Assembly (NCBI RefSeq): GCF_003946675.1
Contig: NZ_RHOT01000008.1
Location: 1 to 64,000, forward strand
Origin: Lapidilactobacillus gannanensis
GTDB lineage: Bacteria; Bacillota; Bacilli; Lactobacillales; Lactobacillaceae
Length of the DNA: 64,000 bases
Reading direction: 5' to 3'
The translations under genes were made by a program, and so were the position numbers. Every line of letters starts with the position of its first letter. Positions within the stretch are counted from its first letter, which is position 1. The notes beneath the pieces are model-generated. The model did no database searches and was not told where the DNA came from. It saw only the letters and a list, made by a program, of their open reading frames with translations. Positions 48,551 through 58,535 of the stretch are shown in pieces.

Positions 48551-49409
48551 GGACGGTAGCCTGCCAAGTGGCTGGTACTTGATCCAATGTGATTCGTCCC
48601 AGCTTACCCTTACGATAATCTAATAAGAAACGCGTGACCATCCGTTCATATTCATCACGGAAACCTAATTTTTTAGTCAAAGCCATTAACAAATCAACCG
48701 GTGCCAACTGCAATTGCTCAGCTGAAAGTTGATAATGTTGCTGTAATAGTTGGGGATAATTAGCCTGATAAAATGCTAACGCAAATAAGACGATATCATC
48801 TTCATGATAAAGTCCCTCCTTGATTGCGCCAGTCAAGGCCAACTTCTGACCAATTAACTGATCCGCGAATTTGGGCCAGAGCACACCCGGTGTATCTAAA
48901 ATGGCAAAATTCTGTTGTGTTTTTAACCAATTTTGCTTACGGGTTACACCTGGACGATTACCCACTTGAGCAACATTTTTACCGATCATGCGATTTAAAA
49001 ACGTTGATTTTCCTGTATTAGGAATACCAACACACATGGCGCGAATCGTCGTTTCTTTAATTCCTTTGGCTGCCTGTTGCGCTAATTTAGTCGCCAACAA
49101 TTGTTTAGTTGCCCGTAACACTGGATTCAAAGGCTGACCATGTTGTGAATCCAGGGCTAATGAAGCCAGACCCTCACCTTGATAATATTGCAACCACTGT
49201 TTAGTCACTTGTGGGTCAGCCAAATCTGATTTATTCAAAATAATTAAATGATCTTTATGCTGAATTAATTGATTTAATTCTGGATTGCGCGAACTTTCTG
49301 GTAAGCGCGCATCAACCACCTCAATCACCACGTCAACTAGTTTAAGTTGTTCTTGAATTTGCCGTTTGGCCTTGGCCATATGACCAGGATACCATTGAAT
49401 TGTACTCAT
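48543..49409 (-). CDS. rbgA: Ribosome biogenesis GTPase RbgA (YlqF)
   Basis: RbgA is a circularly permuted GTPase needed for late 50S assembly. The motif order is permuted: NKSDLAD (G4) first, then [14 protein letters not shown] (G1) near residue 128, and DTPGVLWP (G3) near 172. The start [18 protein letters not shown] is family-typical. Its length is 288. It heads the run rbgA-rnhB-dprA-topA-trmFO-xerC-hslV-hslU. Confidence 0.95.
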   Translation of the reverse strand: MSTIQWYPGHMAKAKRQIQEQLKLVDVVIEVVDARLPESSRNPELNQLIQHKDHLIILNKSDLADPQVTKQWLQYYQGEGLASLALDSQHGQPLNPVLRATKQLLATKLAQQAAKGIKETTIRAMCVGIPNTGKSTFLNRMIGKNVAQVGNRPGVTRKQNWLKTQQNFAILDTPGVLWPKFADQLIGQKLALTGAIKEGLYHEDDIVLFALAFYQANYPQLLQQHYQLSAEQLQLAPVDLLMALTKKLGFRDEYERMVTRFLLDYRKGKLGRITLDQVPATWQATVHD

Positions 49410-49599
49410 TTTTTAAAACATCCTCTTCTATATAAACACGTTCAGCGCAGCCACTGGCCATTAAAATAGCGCACCAGTCTGCTTTCAAAATTATTTAATG
49501 ATCCATGAAAAGCTTACCAAAAAAACCGGTGAAATTCATCCCCATTTTGTCATTAATCATCCCACAAACGAAACAATCGTAGTCACTTCCTGACAAAAG

Positions 49600-49677
49600 A
49601 AAAAATAGACGTGTCCATAATTATCAGCGTAGATTTCTGACGCTAATAAGTTTATCTTCGGTCACATCTATTTTTTA
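49600..49677 (-). terminator. Terminator-like long hairpin after the S41 protease gene
   Basis: AAAAAATAGA pairs with TCTATTTTTT over a long interval that holds an inner AGCGT/ACGCT hairpin. The run of T on the minus strand after the stem fits a terminator for the gene ending at 49688. No gene was found in 49410-49687. Confidence 0.6.
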
Positions 49678-49687
49678 TAATGGTCGA

Positions 49688-51205
49688 TTAAGCTTGCGTA
49701 TTAGCTTGTGCTTCTTGGCTCGTTTTCACAGCTGTACGCATCATTTCGTCGTGAGCTTGTAAGAAAGCCGCGACCTGAACGTACAAGGCCGTGTAAGTAT
49801 CCTCATTGAATTCACCATTGGCGGTTAAACCCGCTTTAGTTTGTAACTGTTTGACTGCGGCGGTCGTACTGTCATCGAAAATCCCCTTGGTATTGTCAAC
49901 AGCGTAACCTAACGCTTGTAAGTTTTCTTGGAGCAACTTCACTTGATCACTGACATCACCATTTTTTAAAGTTGCGTCATTTGAAATCAAAGTCAATTTA
50001 GCAATGGTCGGATAATCAACCACTGTATCGGGTGTGATCCCGACTTTATTGATCCAAGTTTTATTCGGCGTCAACCATTTTGCGGTGGTAAACTTCATTT
50101 CACTGGTCTCACTTAAAGGAATGACCGTTTGCACCGTCCCCTTACCAAAGGATTGCGTCCCCACAACTTTATCACCTGCAGATTGTTGCAAGGCCGCTGT
50201 GAAAATTTCTGAAGCGCTGGCACTACCACTATCGACCATCACAGTCACCGGTTCAGTAACTTTGAACCCGTCATCATACTTCTTACCGGCACGATAAACC
50301 GTTTCGTTTTGGTCTCGATCAACGACCCGCATAATAACTTTTTTATCTTGTAAAAACATGCTAGACAGGCTTAAGGCCGTATTCATTAGGCCCCCACCAT
50401 TGCCCCGTAAATCCAGAACAAAACTCTTTGCCCCTTGTTTGCGGAGTGCTTTAATTGTCTTCTTCATACCACTAACTGTGTTCTCAGCAAAAGTCGTTAC
50501 TTGAATCACACCAACCTGCTTATCAGTTGGACTCAAAGTGCCAGTTACGGTGGCCTGATCAACTTTCCCACGCTTTACTTTAACTGTGAAAGTCGTTGCG
50601 CCACGTTTGATTTTTAATTGAACACTGGAACCCTTCTTGCCCCGAATTTTGCTAACAGCATCATTAACGGTCATTTGGGCCGTTGATTGCCCATCAATTG
50701 CTAAAATAATATCATTAGCCTTTAGCCCCGCCTTAGCAGCTGGCGCATTCTTGATCGGTGACACAATCTTAATGCCCGCATTATCCTTCTGAACTTGGGC
50801 ACCAATACCTTCAAATGAACCAGAAATTGATTCGTTGAGATTTGAGGTTTCTTCAGTGGCTAAATACTCAGAAAAAGGATCATTTAAACTTTTGAGCATG
50901 CCAGAAATAGCTCCGTTAGCCAACTTTTTCTTGCTGACCTTAGTGTAATAATTCTTCTGAATCAATTGGTAGACTTGATCAATTTGGCGTGTTTCCGCAT
51001 TAGCTGCTAAATTCTTGCGAACTTGCACGGTCACAATCAAAACGCCGACAATTAGTCCGACTAACAAAGCAATCACTAAACTAAACCAATAGGTTAGCCG
51101 AGTAAAATGCTTACGCCGTGGGACCTTTTTCTTGCTTAAAGGCGTTTTCGTCTGCTTTGTGGGCGTCGTAGTTGTTTCATTTTCACTGTCATTATTTGTT
51201 GCCAT
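49688..51205 (-). CDS. S41 family C-terminal processing peptidase with PDZ and peptidoglycan-binding domains
   Basis: This membrane-anchored serine protease has a basic cytoplasmic N-terminus, one transmembrane helix (about 37-62), a PDZ domain (about 130-215) and the S41 catalytic domain, with Ser in VDSGSASASEIF and Lys in QSFGKGTVQ. A C-terminal peptidoglycan-binding-like domain follows (VKLLQENLQALGY, then FDDSTTAAVKQLQ). The 505-residue CtpB-like layout suggests cleavage of cell-envelope proteins outside the membrane. It follows yozE by two bases. Confidence 0.92.
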   Translation of the reverse strand: MATNNDSENETTTTPTKQTKTPLSKKKVPRRKHFTRLTYWFSLVIALLVGLIVGVLIVTVQVRKNLAANAETRQIDQVYQLIQKNYYTKVSKKKLANGAISGMLKSLNDPFSEYLATEETSNLNESISGSFEGIGAQVQKDNAGIKIVSPIKNAPAAKAGLKANDIILAIDGQSTAQMTVNDAVSKIRGKKGSSVQLKIKRGATTFTVKVKRGKVDQATVTGTLSPTDKQVGVIQVTTFAENTVSGMKKTIKALRKQGAKSFVLDLRGNGGGLMNTALSLSSMFLQDKKVIMRVVDRDQNETVYRAGKKYDDGFKVTEPVTVMVDSGSASASEIFTAALQQSAGDKVVGTQSFGKGTVQTVIPLSETSEMKFTTAKWLTPNKTWINKVGITPDTVVDYPTIAKLTLISNDATLKNGDVSDQVKLLQENLQALGYAVDNTKGIFDDSTTAAVKQLQTKAGLTANGEFNEDTYTALYVQVAAFLQAHDEMMRTAVKTSQEAQANTQA

Positions 51206-51207
51206 TA

Positions 51208-51435
51208 TTATGCCTCACTATCCAAATAGAGTTGGTAAGCCTGATCGAAAATCAACATACTGGGTAAGTAACCGCCATTCAACTCTAAATAGCGAGAAAT
51301 CTCATCGTAATCTTTACTTTGTTTGGGAAAAGAATGGTCGAAAAACGCATTGTTCGCGAACTCCGCAATTTCACTATGATTATTAGGATCGCGCTCAGTC
51401 ATTAAAAATTGATAAAAACTTCGTCTCAGTTCCAT
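51208..51435 (-). CDS. YozE family protein (UPF0346, SAM-like fold)
   Basis: This 75-residue protein matches the YozE family: [14 protein letters not shown] near the start, [21 protein letters not shown] in the middle, and [13 protein letters not shown] at the end. Its function is unknown. The AGAGGTT site precedes the ATG. It lies in the conserved ypmS-yozE-ctp order. Confidence 0.88.
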   Translation of the reverse strand: MELRRSFYQFLMTERDPNNHSEIAEFANNAFFDHSFPKQSKDYDEISRYLELNGGYLPSMLIFDQAYQLYLDSEA

Positions 51436-51454
51436 TCGTTAACCTCTTATTTCT

Positions 51455-52084
51455 TTATTCTGGCAGATACACGCTAAAATTGATTTGGTTTTTATCTAAA
51501 TCAATTTGATTGGCGCGAACACTCATACCATTTTTCATTTTATACTTGCGTAAATGCAAAGTAATCGTTTCTTTTTTAGTATCTAAGCTAATCCAATTAG
51601 GTACTTTATAGTCGTTACCAATGAAACTCATCACCTGACTAATTGGAATTGGTAAGGCGCCAATTGACAATGACTCCGCCTTTAATTGAATATCACCGTT
51701 TTCCATGACATAAGGGTCCAGGTTCAAGGTAAAAGGTACAGTTGAACCAAGAAACTTAAATTTGCCGCCCAAAACGGCCTGATCTGTAAATTTAAAGCTA
51801 TATTGAAATTCGTCATTTTTTAAGTAATGCTTCAGCGAATAAGCAACAATCCGATTGGCCTGTTGCTTCGTCAAATCAACATTAAATACCGGTTCATCAG
51901 CTTGTGAAACATCTGCAGCTAATTGATTGGTTGGTTGCGTGAAAATTTTAGAACCAAGAAAAATCCCGCCGCCTAGTAATAGCCCAATGAGGATTAAACT
52001 GATCCATTTCCAAATATTAACTGGACCACGTTCTTGCTTTGTTTTTTTTGCTTTTTTTACTTGATGGCGTGCTTGTGTAGCCAT
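51455..52084 (-). CDS. YpmS family protein (DUF2140)
   Basis: A basic N-terminus and one membrane helix (about 25-46) anchor an extracellular domain with a Q-rich N-terminal segment and repeated beta-strand pattern (FKFLGSTVPFTLNLDPYV, then MSFIGNDYKVPNWI). This matches the DUF2140/YpmS group, found beside the SGNH lipase YpmR. Function is unknown. The length is 209. Confidence 0.85.
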   Translation of the reverse strand: MATQARHQVKKAKKTKQERGPVNIWKWISLILIGLLLGGGIFLGSKIFTQPTNQLAADVSQADEPVFNVDLTKQQANRIVAYSLKHYLKNDEFQYSFKFTDQAVLGGKFKFLGSTVPFTLNLDPYVMENGDIQLKAESLSIGALPIPISQVMSFIGNDYKVPNWISLDTKKETITLHLRKYKMKNGMSVRANQIDLDKNQINFSVYLPE

Positions 52085-52123
52085 AACCAGTCGACTCCTT
52101 TAAAACAATTTTCTGAAAACAAT

Positions 52124-53008
52124 TTATTTGCTAACTTGGTAGAGCCAAGTGGTTTTTCGTGCTTGAATTTGTTTGATGAATTGCTGTGAGATCGCCTGAT
52201 ACCCCCGATTATTCGGATGGAAGTGATCTTCAGTAAACAAATAAGGATTTAAAGCCTCTTTCTTAGCTTTATTATTGGCCAAGACTGACCCCTTAGGTTG
52301 GGTCATGACTTGGTCGATATCAACATAGTACGTTTGGTCGAATTCTTTAATGACCTTTTGTGCCGTTGCATTCCAGTCATCCATTGCTGTTTTCATATCA
52401 GTAATTTGTGGGAAATAAACATAAAAAGGATTATAAATACTTGCTAGGAAAATTGGCGCCGTTTTGTTATAAGACCGAATTTTTTTCAGCAAACGTTCCA
52501 GATTTGCTTGATAAGTTGTCCGGGCACTTTCAACTTTTTTCAAGTCCATATTCATGACATTTTTATTGATAATATGCATCAAGTCATTAGCACCAATCGT
52601 CATAGTAATCAAATTAGCCTGAGCCAACCCGCGCTGAATTTTCGGTTGCTTAACAATCCGTTGGTAAACCTGAGTAGAAGTATCACCACTAACGCCGAAA
52701 TTCTGACTGACCACATCGGTGCGATCGTCATTTGCTAGTTGGCTTTTAACCAAAGGAACGTAACCGCCATTTTCAGTCGCATCGCCAATCCCATAAGTCA
52801 ATGAATCACCGATCGCCACATAATGAACTTTTTTTAAAACCTTTTTTGTTGTCGCCGTTTTCACTGTTTGTGGTTTTAACCCATTTTTAGCAGACTGATT
52901 GTTGGGTGACTTAATTAGAAAATTCAATCCGACCACAGTAATAGCAGCAACAACTGCAATCACCACGATCACCTTAATTACTTTCAAAATATTCTTCAAA
53001 ACTTTCAC
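52124..53008 (-). CDS. SGNH/GDSL-type lipase or esterase (YpmR-like)
   Basis: An N-terminal membrane helix (about 9-31) exports this enzyme. The catalytic blocks are GDSLTYG with Ser69, GVSGDTS, TIGANDLM and, near the end, DHFHPNNRGYQ with the Asp-His pair. It should hydrolyse ester bonds of a lipid or a cell-wall acyl group at the outer surface. Its substrate is unknown. Length is 294. It is followed by ypmS and yozE in a probable operon. Confidence 0.88.
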   Translation of the reverse strand: MKVLKNILKVIKVIVVIAVVAAITVVGLNFLIKSPNNQSAKNGLKPQTVKTATTKKVLKKVHYVAIGDSLTYGIGDATENGGYVPLVKSQLANDDRTDVVSQNFGVSGDTSTQVYQRIVKQPKIQRGLAQANLITMTIGANDLMHIINKNVMNMDLKKVESARTTYQANLERLLKKIRSYNKTAPIFLASIYNPFYVYFPQITDMKTAMDDWNATAQKVIKEFDQTYYVDIDQVMTQPKGSVLANNKAKKEALNPYLFTEDHFHPNNRGYQAISQQFIKQIQARKTTWLYQVSK

Positions 53009-53025
53009 ACCTACATTAATATATT

Positions 53026-53055
53026 AAAAAGGCGGAACCAGCGCTCCACCTTTGG
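53026..53055 (-). terminator. Terminator of degV (53062-53907)
   Basis: AAAGGTGG pairs with CCGCCTTT on the minus strand and five T follow. It lies directly after the degV stop codon. Confidence 0.75.
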
Positions 53056-53061
53056 CAAAAT

Positions 53062-53907
53062 TTATGCTGTATAGAACATGACGGCAATAGCGCCAGGACC
53101 AGTATGAGTGGCGATCACTGGACTAGTTGGTGCCACTAAAACAGGCACGTCAGGTAAGACAGTTTGTAGTTGATTCTTTAGCTTCTCCGCAAAGTCAGCG
53201 TCATCGGCTTGAGAAATACCAATCATTTTGATTGGCGCTGCTTGTTTCATTTTCTCAATCAACTCACGATAGAAATTGTTGATTGTTTTCATACCGCGGC
53301 CCTTATGAATCGCTTCTAATTGACTATCGTGTAATTGTAAAATCAGTTTGATATTCAACAAACTAGACAACATACCAGATACCCGACTTAACCGACCGCC
53401 CTTAACTAAATTGGTCAAATTAGTAACCGACATATAGAGCTGAGTCCGTTCCCGAACCGATTGAACGGCCGTAACAATTTCTTCACGACTAGCGCCGGCC
53501 GCTGCCATTTCAGCTGCTGTGATCACTTGAAAAGCCATGGCCCGGTCAGTAAATTCACTGTCGATAACCGTAATACTTCCCTTAGAAATCTGGGCAGCCT
53601 GACGTGCCGCATTAACTGTACCACTAATCGTTTCAGTCATATGAATCGAAATAACCTGACTGCCATCTGCGGTCAACTGGTCAAATTGGTCTAAAATCGT
53701 ACCAATTGAAGGTTGACTAGTTTGCGGCAAGTTCTTGGCTTGGGACATTTGGGTCATAAATTCTGTTCGGGATAAGTTAACCCCGTCAGTATAAACTTCA
53801 CTATCGATCACGATTGTTAATGGAATAATCGTAATTTGATATTTAGCAATCTCTGCTTCCGTGAGCTGAACTGAAGAATCAGTCACAATTTTAATCTTAT
53901 TAGTCAT
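53062..53907 (-). CDS. DegV family protein (FakB-like), third copy
   Basis: The 281-residue protein has VTDSSVQL, TSQPSIGT, TNLVKGGRLSRVS and a C-terminal PVIATHTGPGA. It should bind a fatty acid for FakA. It belongs to the group found upstream of ypmR in many lactobacilli. It differs in sequence from the paralogues at 2578-3453 and 16438-17310, suggesting different ligand preferences. It ends in a terminator and starts with its own ribosome site. Confidence 0.88.
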   Translation of the reverse strand: MTNKIKIVTDSSVQLTEAEIAKYQITIIPLTIVIDSEVYTDGVNLSRTEFMTQMSQAKNLPQTSQPSIGTILDQFDQLTADGSQVISIHMTETISGTVNAARQAAQISKGSITVIDSEFTDRAMAFQVITAAEMAAAGASREEIVTAVQSVRERTQLYMSVTNLTNLVKGGRLSRVSGMLSSLLNIKLILQLHDSQLEAIHKGRGMKTINNFYRELIEKMKQAAPIKMIGISQADDADFAEKLKNQLQTVLPDVPVLVAPTSPVIATHTGPGAIAVMFYTA

Positions 53908-54052
53908 GATTCATGCTTCCTCTCAAAAAGGATCTGACTCGCGTCTCATTGTGCAAGTATAACAGAATTAAGCCTAAAATTCATCCAACAAACTGGTAAG
54001 AATCGCACTTACTGATAAAAAATTTACGCTTGCCGCACCTTTAAAATCAGCT

Positions 54053-54126
54053 AGTCAACCCCCACTCAATTGAAAAAAACTTAGCACTACGCTAAACCCT
54101 CGTTTTAACTTCAATTGAGGTTGACT
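54053..54126. repeat. Long imperfect inverted repeat with nested hairpin
   Basis: AGTCAAC plus CTCAATTGAA (left, separated by five C/A bases) pairs with TTCAATTGAG plus GTTGACT (right). Inside is a TTAGC/GCTAA hairpin. It lies in the gap between degV and dfrA and has no coding frame. A role as dfrA terminator is possible, but no good T-tract is seen. Confidence 0.5.
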
Positions 54127-54192
54127 TGTTACCACACCGAAAAAGTCGTTTAGACCCGTTATTCAACTAAGACGCGCCTAAACTAACACAAG

Positions 54193-54693
54193 TTAATTTC
54201 GCCGTTGCCAATGCTCAAATGTTAATTGGGGCGAACTTTTAGTTGCTGGAACAACTTGTTGTGCTAATAAATCAAATTGATTCCACGCTAAACGCGGCAT
54301 CACCACATCACCCAAATAAACATGGTCAATCTTAGTACAATACAAATCGGTCACTAAATCAGCAAACAACTTAAACAAGGCCACCCCGCCAATCACATAA
54401 AAATCTTGTTCAGGCTGCCGTAAAACTGCTTGTCGCAATGCGGTTGCATCATTGAAGACCGTTACCGCATTAGGAAAATCATGAGCTGGCTGATGAGTCA
54501 GGACCCAATGCTCCCGCTGAGGCAAGGGCTGCTGATTGGGAAAAGATTGCCAGGTCCGATGACCTAAAATAATCGTCTGTCGCCACGTCAACGTTTTAAA
54601 ATGTTTTAAATCAGCCGGTAAATGCCACGGTAACCGACCCTGCTGACCAATCACCCCACCAATTGATTCTGCCCAGACAAATGCTATTGCCAT
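54193..54693 (-). CDS. dfrA: Dihydrofolate reductase
   Basis: DHFR regenerates tetrahydrofolate after thymidylate synthesis. Key features are GGVIGQQGRLPWHLPADLKHF (split here by the catalytic Asp in PADL), LGHRTWQSFP (the usual MGRKT is LGHRT) and VIGGVALFKLF. Length 166. Downstream of thyA by 48 bases, a standard pair. The variant NADPH-loop residues are noted but do not argue against activity. Confidence 0.92.
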   Translation of the reverse strand: MAIAFVWAESIGGVIGQQGRLPWHLPADLKHFKTLTWRQTIILGHRTWQSFPNQQPLPQREHWVLTHQPAHDFPNAVTVFNDATALRQAVLRQPEQDFYVIGGVALFKLFADLVTDLYCTKIDHVYLGDVVMPRLAWNQFDLLAQQVVPATKSSPQLTFEHWQRRN

Positions 54694-54741
54694 TCTTCAA
54701 CCTCCTTGACGTTATGCACACAAATTCTACGAAAGCCTACG

Positions 54742-55710
54742 CTAAACTGCTACTGGTGCTTTAATTGCTGGTAACGGCTGATAGCCTTCCAGCTTAATTT
54801 CAGCTACTTGGTAATCTGCTAAGTCTGCTTTGATAGCAGTTGGCAAAAGTAATTTTGGTGCTGCTTGTGGTGTTCGGGCTAACTGTTGCCGCACCTGATC
54901 CAAGTGATTACTGTAAATATGCGCGTCACCTAAAGTGTGAATAAATTCGCCGGGCACTAAACCAGTTTGCTGCGCTACCAAGGCCGTTAATAGGGCATAG
55001 CTGGCAATATTAAACGGCACACCTAAAAAGGCATCCCCACTGCGTTGATACAATTGTAAAGATAAACGACCATCATTAACATAAAACTGAAATAAGGTAT
55101 GGCAAGGCGGTAATGCCATACTAGGAATATCTTCTGGATTCCAAGCACTAACAATCAAGCGTCGTGAATCCGGCGTTGTTTTAATTGCTTCAATCACAGC
55201 AGCCAATTGATCAATCGTGTTGCCCTGACTGGTCCGCCAAGCCCGCCACTGACTGCCATAAATCTGACCTAAATCACCATATTTAGCAGCAAATTGTTCA
55301 TCTGTTAAAATTTGTTCACAGAAAGCTTGATGTTCTTGCTGATAAACTTTAGCAAAATCTGGGTCAGTCACCGCTCGATGACCAAAATCAGTCAAATCTG
55401 GTCCTTGATAATCAGAACTGGCAATATATTTTGTAAACGCCCATTCATCCCAAATATGATTATGGTGTTGCAATAAATAGCGGATATTGGTGTCACCCTT
55501 TAAGAACCACAACAACTCACTTTTGATCAAACCAAAGGGCACTTTTTTGGTCGTCATTAATGGGAAGCCAGCTTGAAGATCAAACCGCATTTGATAGCCA
55601 AAGATACTGTAAGTGCCTGTCTTGGTTCGATCTTCTTTATAATGTCCTTGCGTTAAAATCGTTTCCAGAAAATTAAGATAGGTCTGCTCATTTCGGTTCA
55701 AATTACTCAC
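54742..55710 (-). CDS. thyA: Thymidylate synthase
   Basis: ThyA methylates dUMP to dTMP using methylene-THF. The catalytic Cys203 lies in [10 protein letters not shown], and [12 protein letters not shown] and [16 protein letters not shown] bind substrate. The 322-residue protein carries the extra segment near 85-140 seen in Lactobacillus casei-type enzymes. It pairs with dfrA downstream. Confidence 0.96.
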   Translation of the reverse strand: MSNLNRNEQTYLNFLETILTQGHYKEDRTKTGTYSIFGYQMRFDLQAGFPLMTTKKVPFGLIKSELLWFLKGDTNIRYLLQHHNHIWDEWAFTKYIASSDYQGPDLTDFGHRAVTDPDFAKVYQQEHQAFCEQILTDEQFAAKYGDLGQIYGSQWRAWRTSQGNTIDQLAAVIEAIKTTPDSRRLIVSAWNPEDIPSMALPPCHTLFQFYVNDGRLSLQLYQRSGDAFLGVPFNIASYALLTALVAQQTGLVPGEFIHTLGDAHIYSNHLDQVRQQLARTPQAAPKLLLPTAIKADLADYQVAEIKLEGYQPLPAIKAPVAV

Positions 55711-55747
55711 CCTTTATTTAAAATATAACCTGACAATCAGGCTTAAC

Positions 55748-55789
55748 AAAAAATAACCGCATAATCCCCTGACTGGATTATTCGGTTAC
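55748..55789 (-). terminator. Terminator of the 55855-56328 gene
   Basis: On the minus strand GTAACCGAATAATCC pairs with GGATTATGCGGTTAT (one mismatch) around a seven-base loop, followed by a run of T. Confidence 0.8.
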
Positions 55790-55854
55790 TAACCTTAACA
55801 CAAGTAGTTGTTCAGCACTAGTCAAATAAATCGCGCTCAATAAAATTTTTTTAA

Positions 55855-56328
55855 TTACTGAGCGAGCTGGGGAAAAACGTCAAAGACAGTTTTATCAGCA
55901 TCAATCACCACGTATAAATGACCATTTTTAGGAGAAATCATGCTGGTTTGATAAACATTATCTAAACCAGAAACATCCTTTTGCTTAAATGGGAAATAAA
56001 TTTGTAAAGGTTGCCGACTTGCTTCTTCAAAAACTAAATCACATTTTTCAATATCTTGATATTTTGTGGCCCGGCCAAACATTCCTAATTCCAGTGAACC
56101 AGAATTGATGTCAGTGGACTTAGAATGGTCGGCTTCAGGAAGTATTTCGATTTTAAAGCTCTTGCAAGGATGAATTTCTTGCATGCGCCCGGTACCATTA
56201 ATGCGACCATATGATGTTGTTACTCGGGCAATCCAAACATCGGCCATTTCAGCATGAGAAACCGTCCATTCATCACCATTACGAAAATAAAACCGTAACT
56301 CTTTAAAAACGTGCGCTGCTTCAGTCAT
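55855..56328 (-). CDS. Uncharacterised conserved-looking protein
   Basis: I do not recognise this 157-residue protein. It has no membrane segment or signal peptide, is predicted mostly beta-strand, and has blocks such as FRNGDEWTVSHAEM, HPCKSFKIEILPEAD and a C-terminal NGHLYVVIDADKTVFDVFPQL. A terminator follows it. The ATG at 56328 sits 11 bases after GGGAAG; a TTG three codons upstream is an alternative. It lies between cca and thyA. Confidence 0.6.
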   Translation of the reverse strand: MTEAAHVFKELRFYFRNGDEWTVSHAEMADVWIARVTTSYGRINGTGRMQEIHPCKSFKIEILPEADHSKSTDINSGSLELGMFGRATKYQDIEKCDLVFEEASRQPLQIYFPFKQKDVSGLDNVYQTSMISPKNGHLYVVIDADKTVFDVFPQLAQ

Positions 56329-56368
56329 CTTTAACAAAACTTCCCTTCATTCAATTGATTTAAACCTA

Positions 56369-57586
56369 TCATATCATATCGCGTAATCGTTTTCGCGACC
56401 AATGAATCAAGTCTGACTTTTGATTTTCAACGACCCCAGTTAACACCGCTGTTTTCACCGCAGCTAACAATTGACCTAATTGTGGTCCCGGCTTAAGACC
56501 TAATTGTTGGATCAAATCACCGCCGTTCAGTGCTAATTCATGGTCATTCTTGATTGGGAGTTGCTGATAAGCGGCCGTTAATTGTCGAAAATCAGTCTGC
56601 CAAGCTAAATTAGCACCAACTGCAGTTAACCGTTGTAACATTTTAGGGTCAGCTTGATATAATTCACTTGCCGTTAATGTCCGGTTTTGCTTTAACAATT
56701 GACTAAAATTCCAAGCAGCTAAAGTATCCTGCTGAACTTGATTAGCCGTTTTCCATTGCCGAAGTAATTGCTGTGTCTGCTGATAGGTTAAATTCATGGC
56801 TAAGGCCAGCAATAACCAAACGCTAGTCTCATCAGGCAATGCTTGGGCGTCTTGCTGGGCAAAACCAGGTCGGGCTGCTGACCGGTTTTTAAAGAACGGT
56901 GTGTGTTGGATCAAACCACTGCTAACAAACTGTGACCAACCTTGCTGCCAGTGGGGACTTAGCATCATTTTAACAAATTCACTGTGAATTCGTTCAACAG
57001 CAATTTTTTCAAGTAACGGCGCCATTTTAATTAGACTGGCAAAAGTTGCTGCCTCAATTCTAAAATCAAGTTGACTACTAAAGCGGACTGCTCGCATCAT
57101 GCGTAAAGCGTCTTCGTGGAAACGTTCGTCACCATTACCGACAGCGCGAATCAAATGCGCCTGCAGATCTGCTAGTCCGGTAAACTCATCGATTACTAAA
57201 CCATCGGCGCGAACAGCTAAAGCATTAATGGTAAAGTCTCGTCGTTGCAGATCTTTCAACAAAGAACGCACAAATGTCACATGATCTGGCCGGCGAAAGT
57301 CTTGGTACCCCGACTCCGTTCGAAAGGTAGTCACTTCATAGTTTCGCTGATGCCAGCGCACCGTGACCGTGCCATGTTTAATGCCCGTATCAATCGTTGT
57401 TGGAAAAATTGTTTTAATCTCGGCTGGAAAAGCACTGCTAGCAATATCAACATCCGCAATCGCCTTTCCTAGCAAGTGATCACGCACCGAGCCACCAACA
57501 AAATAAGCTTCATATCCATTAGTTGTTATTTGTTGTAGAATAGGTAGTGCCTGTTCAAATTCTAAAGGAAATTCTTTTAAATACAT
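56369..57586 (-). CDS. cca: CCA-adding tRNA nucleotidyltransferase
   Basis: This class II enzyme adds or repairs the 3' CCA of tRNA. The head domain has FVGGSVRDHLLG and the metal acids in DVDIASSAF; RRDFTINALAVR and ERFHEDALRMMRAVRF follow. Its 405 residues match Bacillus-type single-enzyme CCA transferases. Divergent from yitT. Confidence 0.95.
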   Translation of the reverse strand: MYLKEFPLEFEQALPILQQITTNGYEAYFVGGSVRDHLLGKAIADVDIASSAFPAEIKTIFPTTIDTGIKHGTVTVRWHQRNYEVTTFRTESGYQDFRRPDHVTFVRSLLKDLQRRDFTINALAVRADGLVIDEFTGLADLQAHLIRAVGNGDERFHEDALRMMRAVRFSSQLDFRIEAATFASLIKMAPLLEKIAVERIHSEFVKMMLSPHWQQGWSQFVSSGLIQHTPFFKNRSAARPGFAQQDAQALPDETSVWLLLALAMNLTYQQTQQLLRQWKTANQVQQDTLAAWNFSQLLKQNRTLTASELYQADPKMLQRLTAVGANLAWQTDFRQLTAAYQQLPIKNDHELALNGGDLIQQLGLKPGPQLGQLLAAVKTAVLTGVVENQKSDLIHWSRKRLRDMI

Positions 57587-57626
57587 TAATAATTACACCT
57601 ATTTCTTAATTCAGGGAGTTATAAAA

Positions 57627-58529
57627 ATGCTTAAACAGTTACAAGAAAAATCTTGGTGGGCCACTGCCCAATCAGTTTTTATGATTAGTTTTGGCGCGCT
57701 TTTTTATGGCTTCGGTCTGGTAGCCGTCAATATTAAAAACAATTTGGCCGAAGGTGGCATCACCGGGATCACCTTGCTTTTTCGCGCTTGGTGGGGCATT
57801 GATCCCGCCTATACGACAATTCTACTCAATATTCCCCTCATTATTTTAGGCTACCGTTTTCTCGGACGCAAAGGGTTAATTTTTACAATTTATGGCACCT
57901 TAGCCTTGTCTGGTTCCTTATGGATTTGGCAACGGGTTGCTTGGGCACAAACAATTGATTTACATCATGATTTATTTATCGCTGGGGTGCTCGCCGGCAT
58001 TTTCGGTGGGTTTGGCTCAGGAATGATTTACCGCTTTGGTGGGACCACTGGTGGTAGCGATGTACTTGCGCGGATTCTCGAATTAGAGCGCGGAATTCCG
58101 ATGGGTAAAACCCTACTGATCATCGATGTATTTGTTTTATTAGCCTCATTATCATATCTAGATATTGAGCACATGATGTACACCTTGCTGGCATCTTTCG
58201 TTTTCTCGAAAATTGTTGACGCCACTCAAGATGGCAGTTATTCAGCGAAAGGAATGCTGATTATTAGCAAAGAGAATCAGCAAATCAGCGCCGCGCTAAT
58301 GAGTGAGCTTGAACGTGGCACCACGTTTTTCAATGGTGAAGGTGGCTATCAACATAATCAACAACCAGTTCTTTACTGTGTGGTTGCGCCCAGCGAAATT
58401 GTTGCCGCTAAAAAAATTATTATGCAACTCGACGAGTATGCCTTTATCAGCATCATTGATGTTCATGAAGCTGTTGGTGAAGGCTTCACCTATCTGCGGC
58501 CGCGAAAATCAATTTTCAAACATCATTAG
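57627..58529 (+). CDS. YitT family membrane protein
   Basis: Five or six hydrophobic segments occupy residues 1-190 (with GFGSGMIYRFGGTTGGSDVLARI), followed by a cytoplasmic DUF2179 domain of about 80 residues (YSAKGMLIIS, FINGE-like FFNGEGGY). Function is unknown. It is convergent with the TPR gene, only six bases separating the stop codons and no terminator between them. Confidence 0.88.
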   Translation: MLKQLQEKSWWATAQSVFMISFGALFYGFGLVAVNIKNNLAEGGITGITLLFRAWWGIDPAYTTILLNIPLIILGYRFLGRKGLIFTIYGTLALSGSLWIWQRVAWAQTIDLHHDLFIAGVLAGIFGGFGSGMIYRFGGTTGGSDVLARILELERGIPMGKTLLIIDVFVLLASLSYLDIEHMMYTLLASFVFSKIVDATQDGSYSAKGMLIISKENQQISAALMSELERGTTFFNGEGGYQHNQQPVLYCVVAPSEIVAAKKIIMQLDEYAFISIIDVHEAVGEGFTYLRPRKSIFKHH

Positions 58530-58535
58530 TTCGTG

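Noticed and set aside
54193..54693. Trimethoprim-resistant type of DHFR
   Set aside because: The LGHRT variation alone does not indicate resistance; the catalytic Asp and overall family fit a normal chromosomal enzyme.
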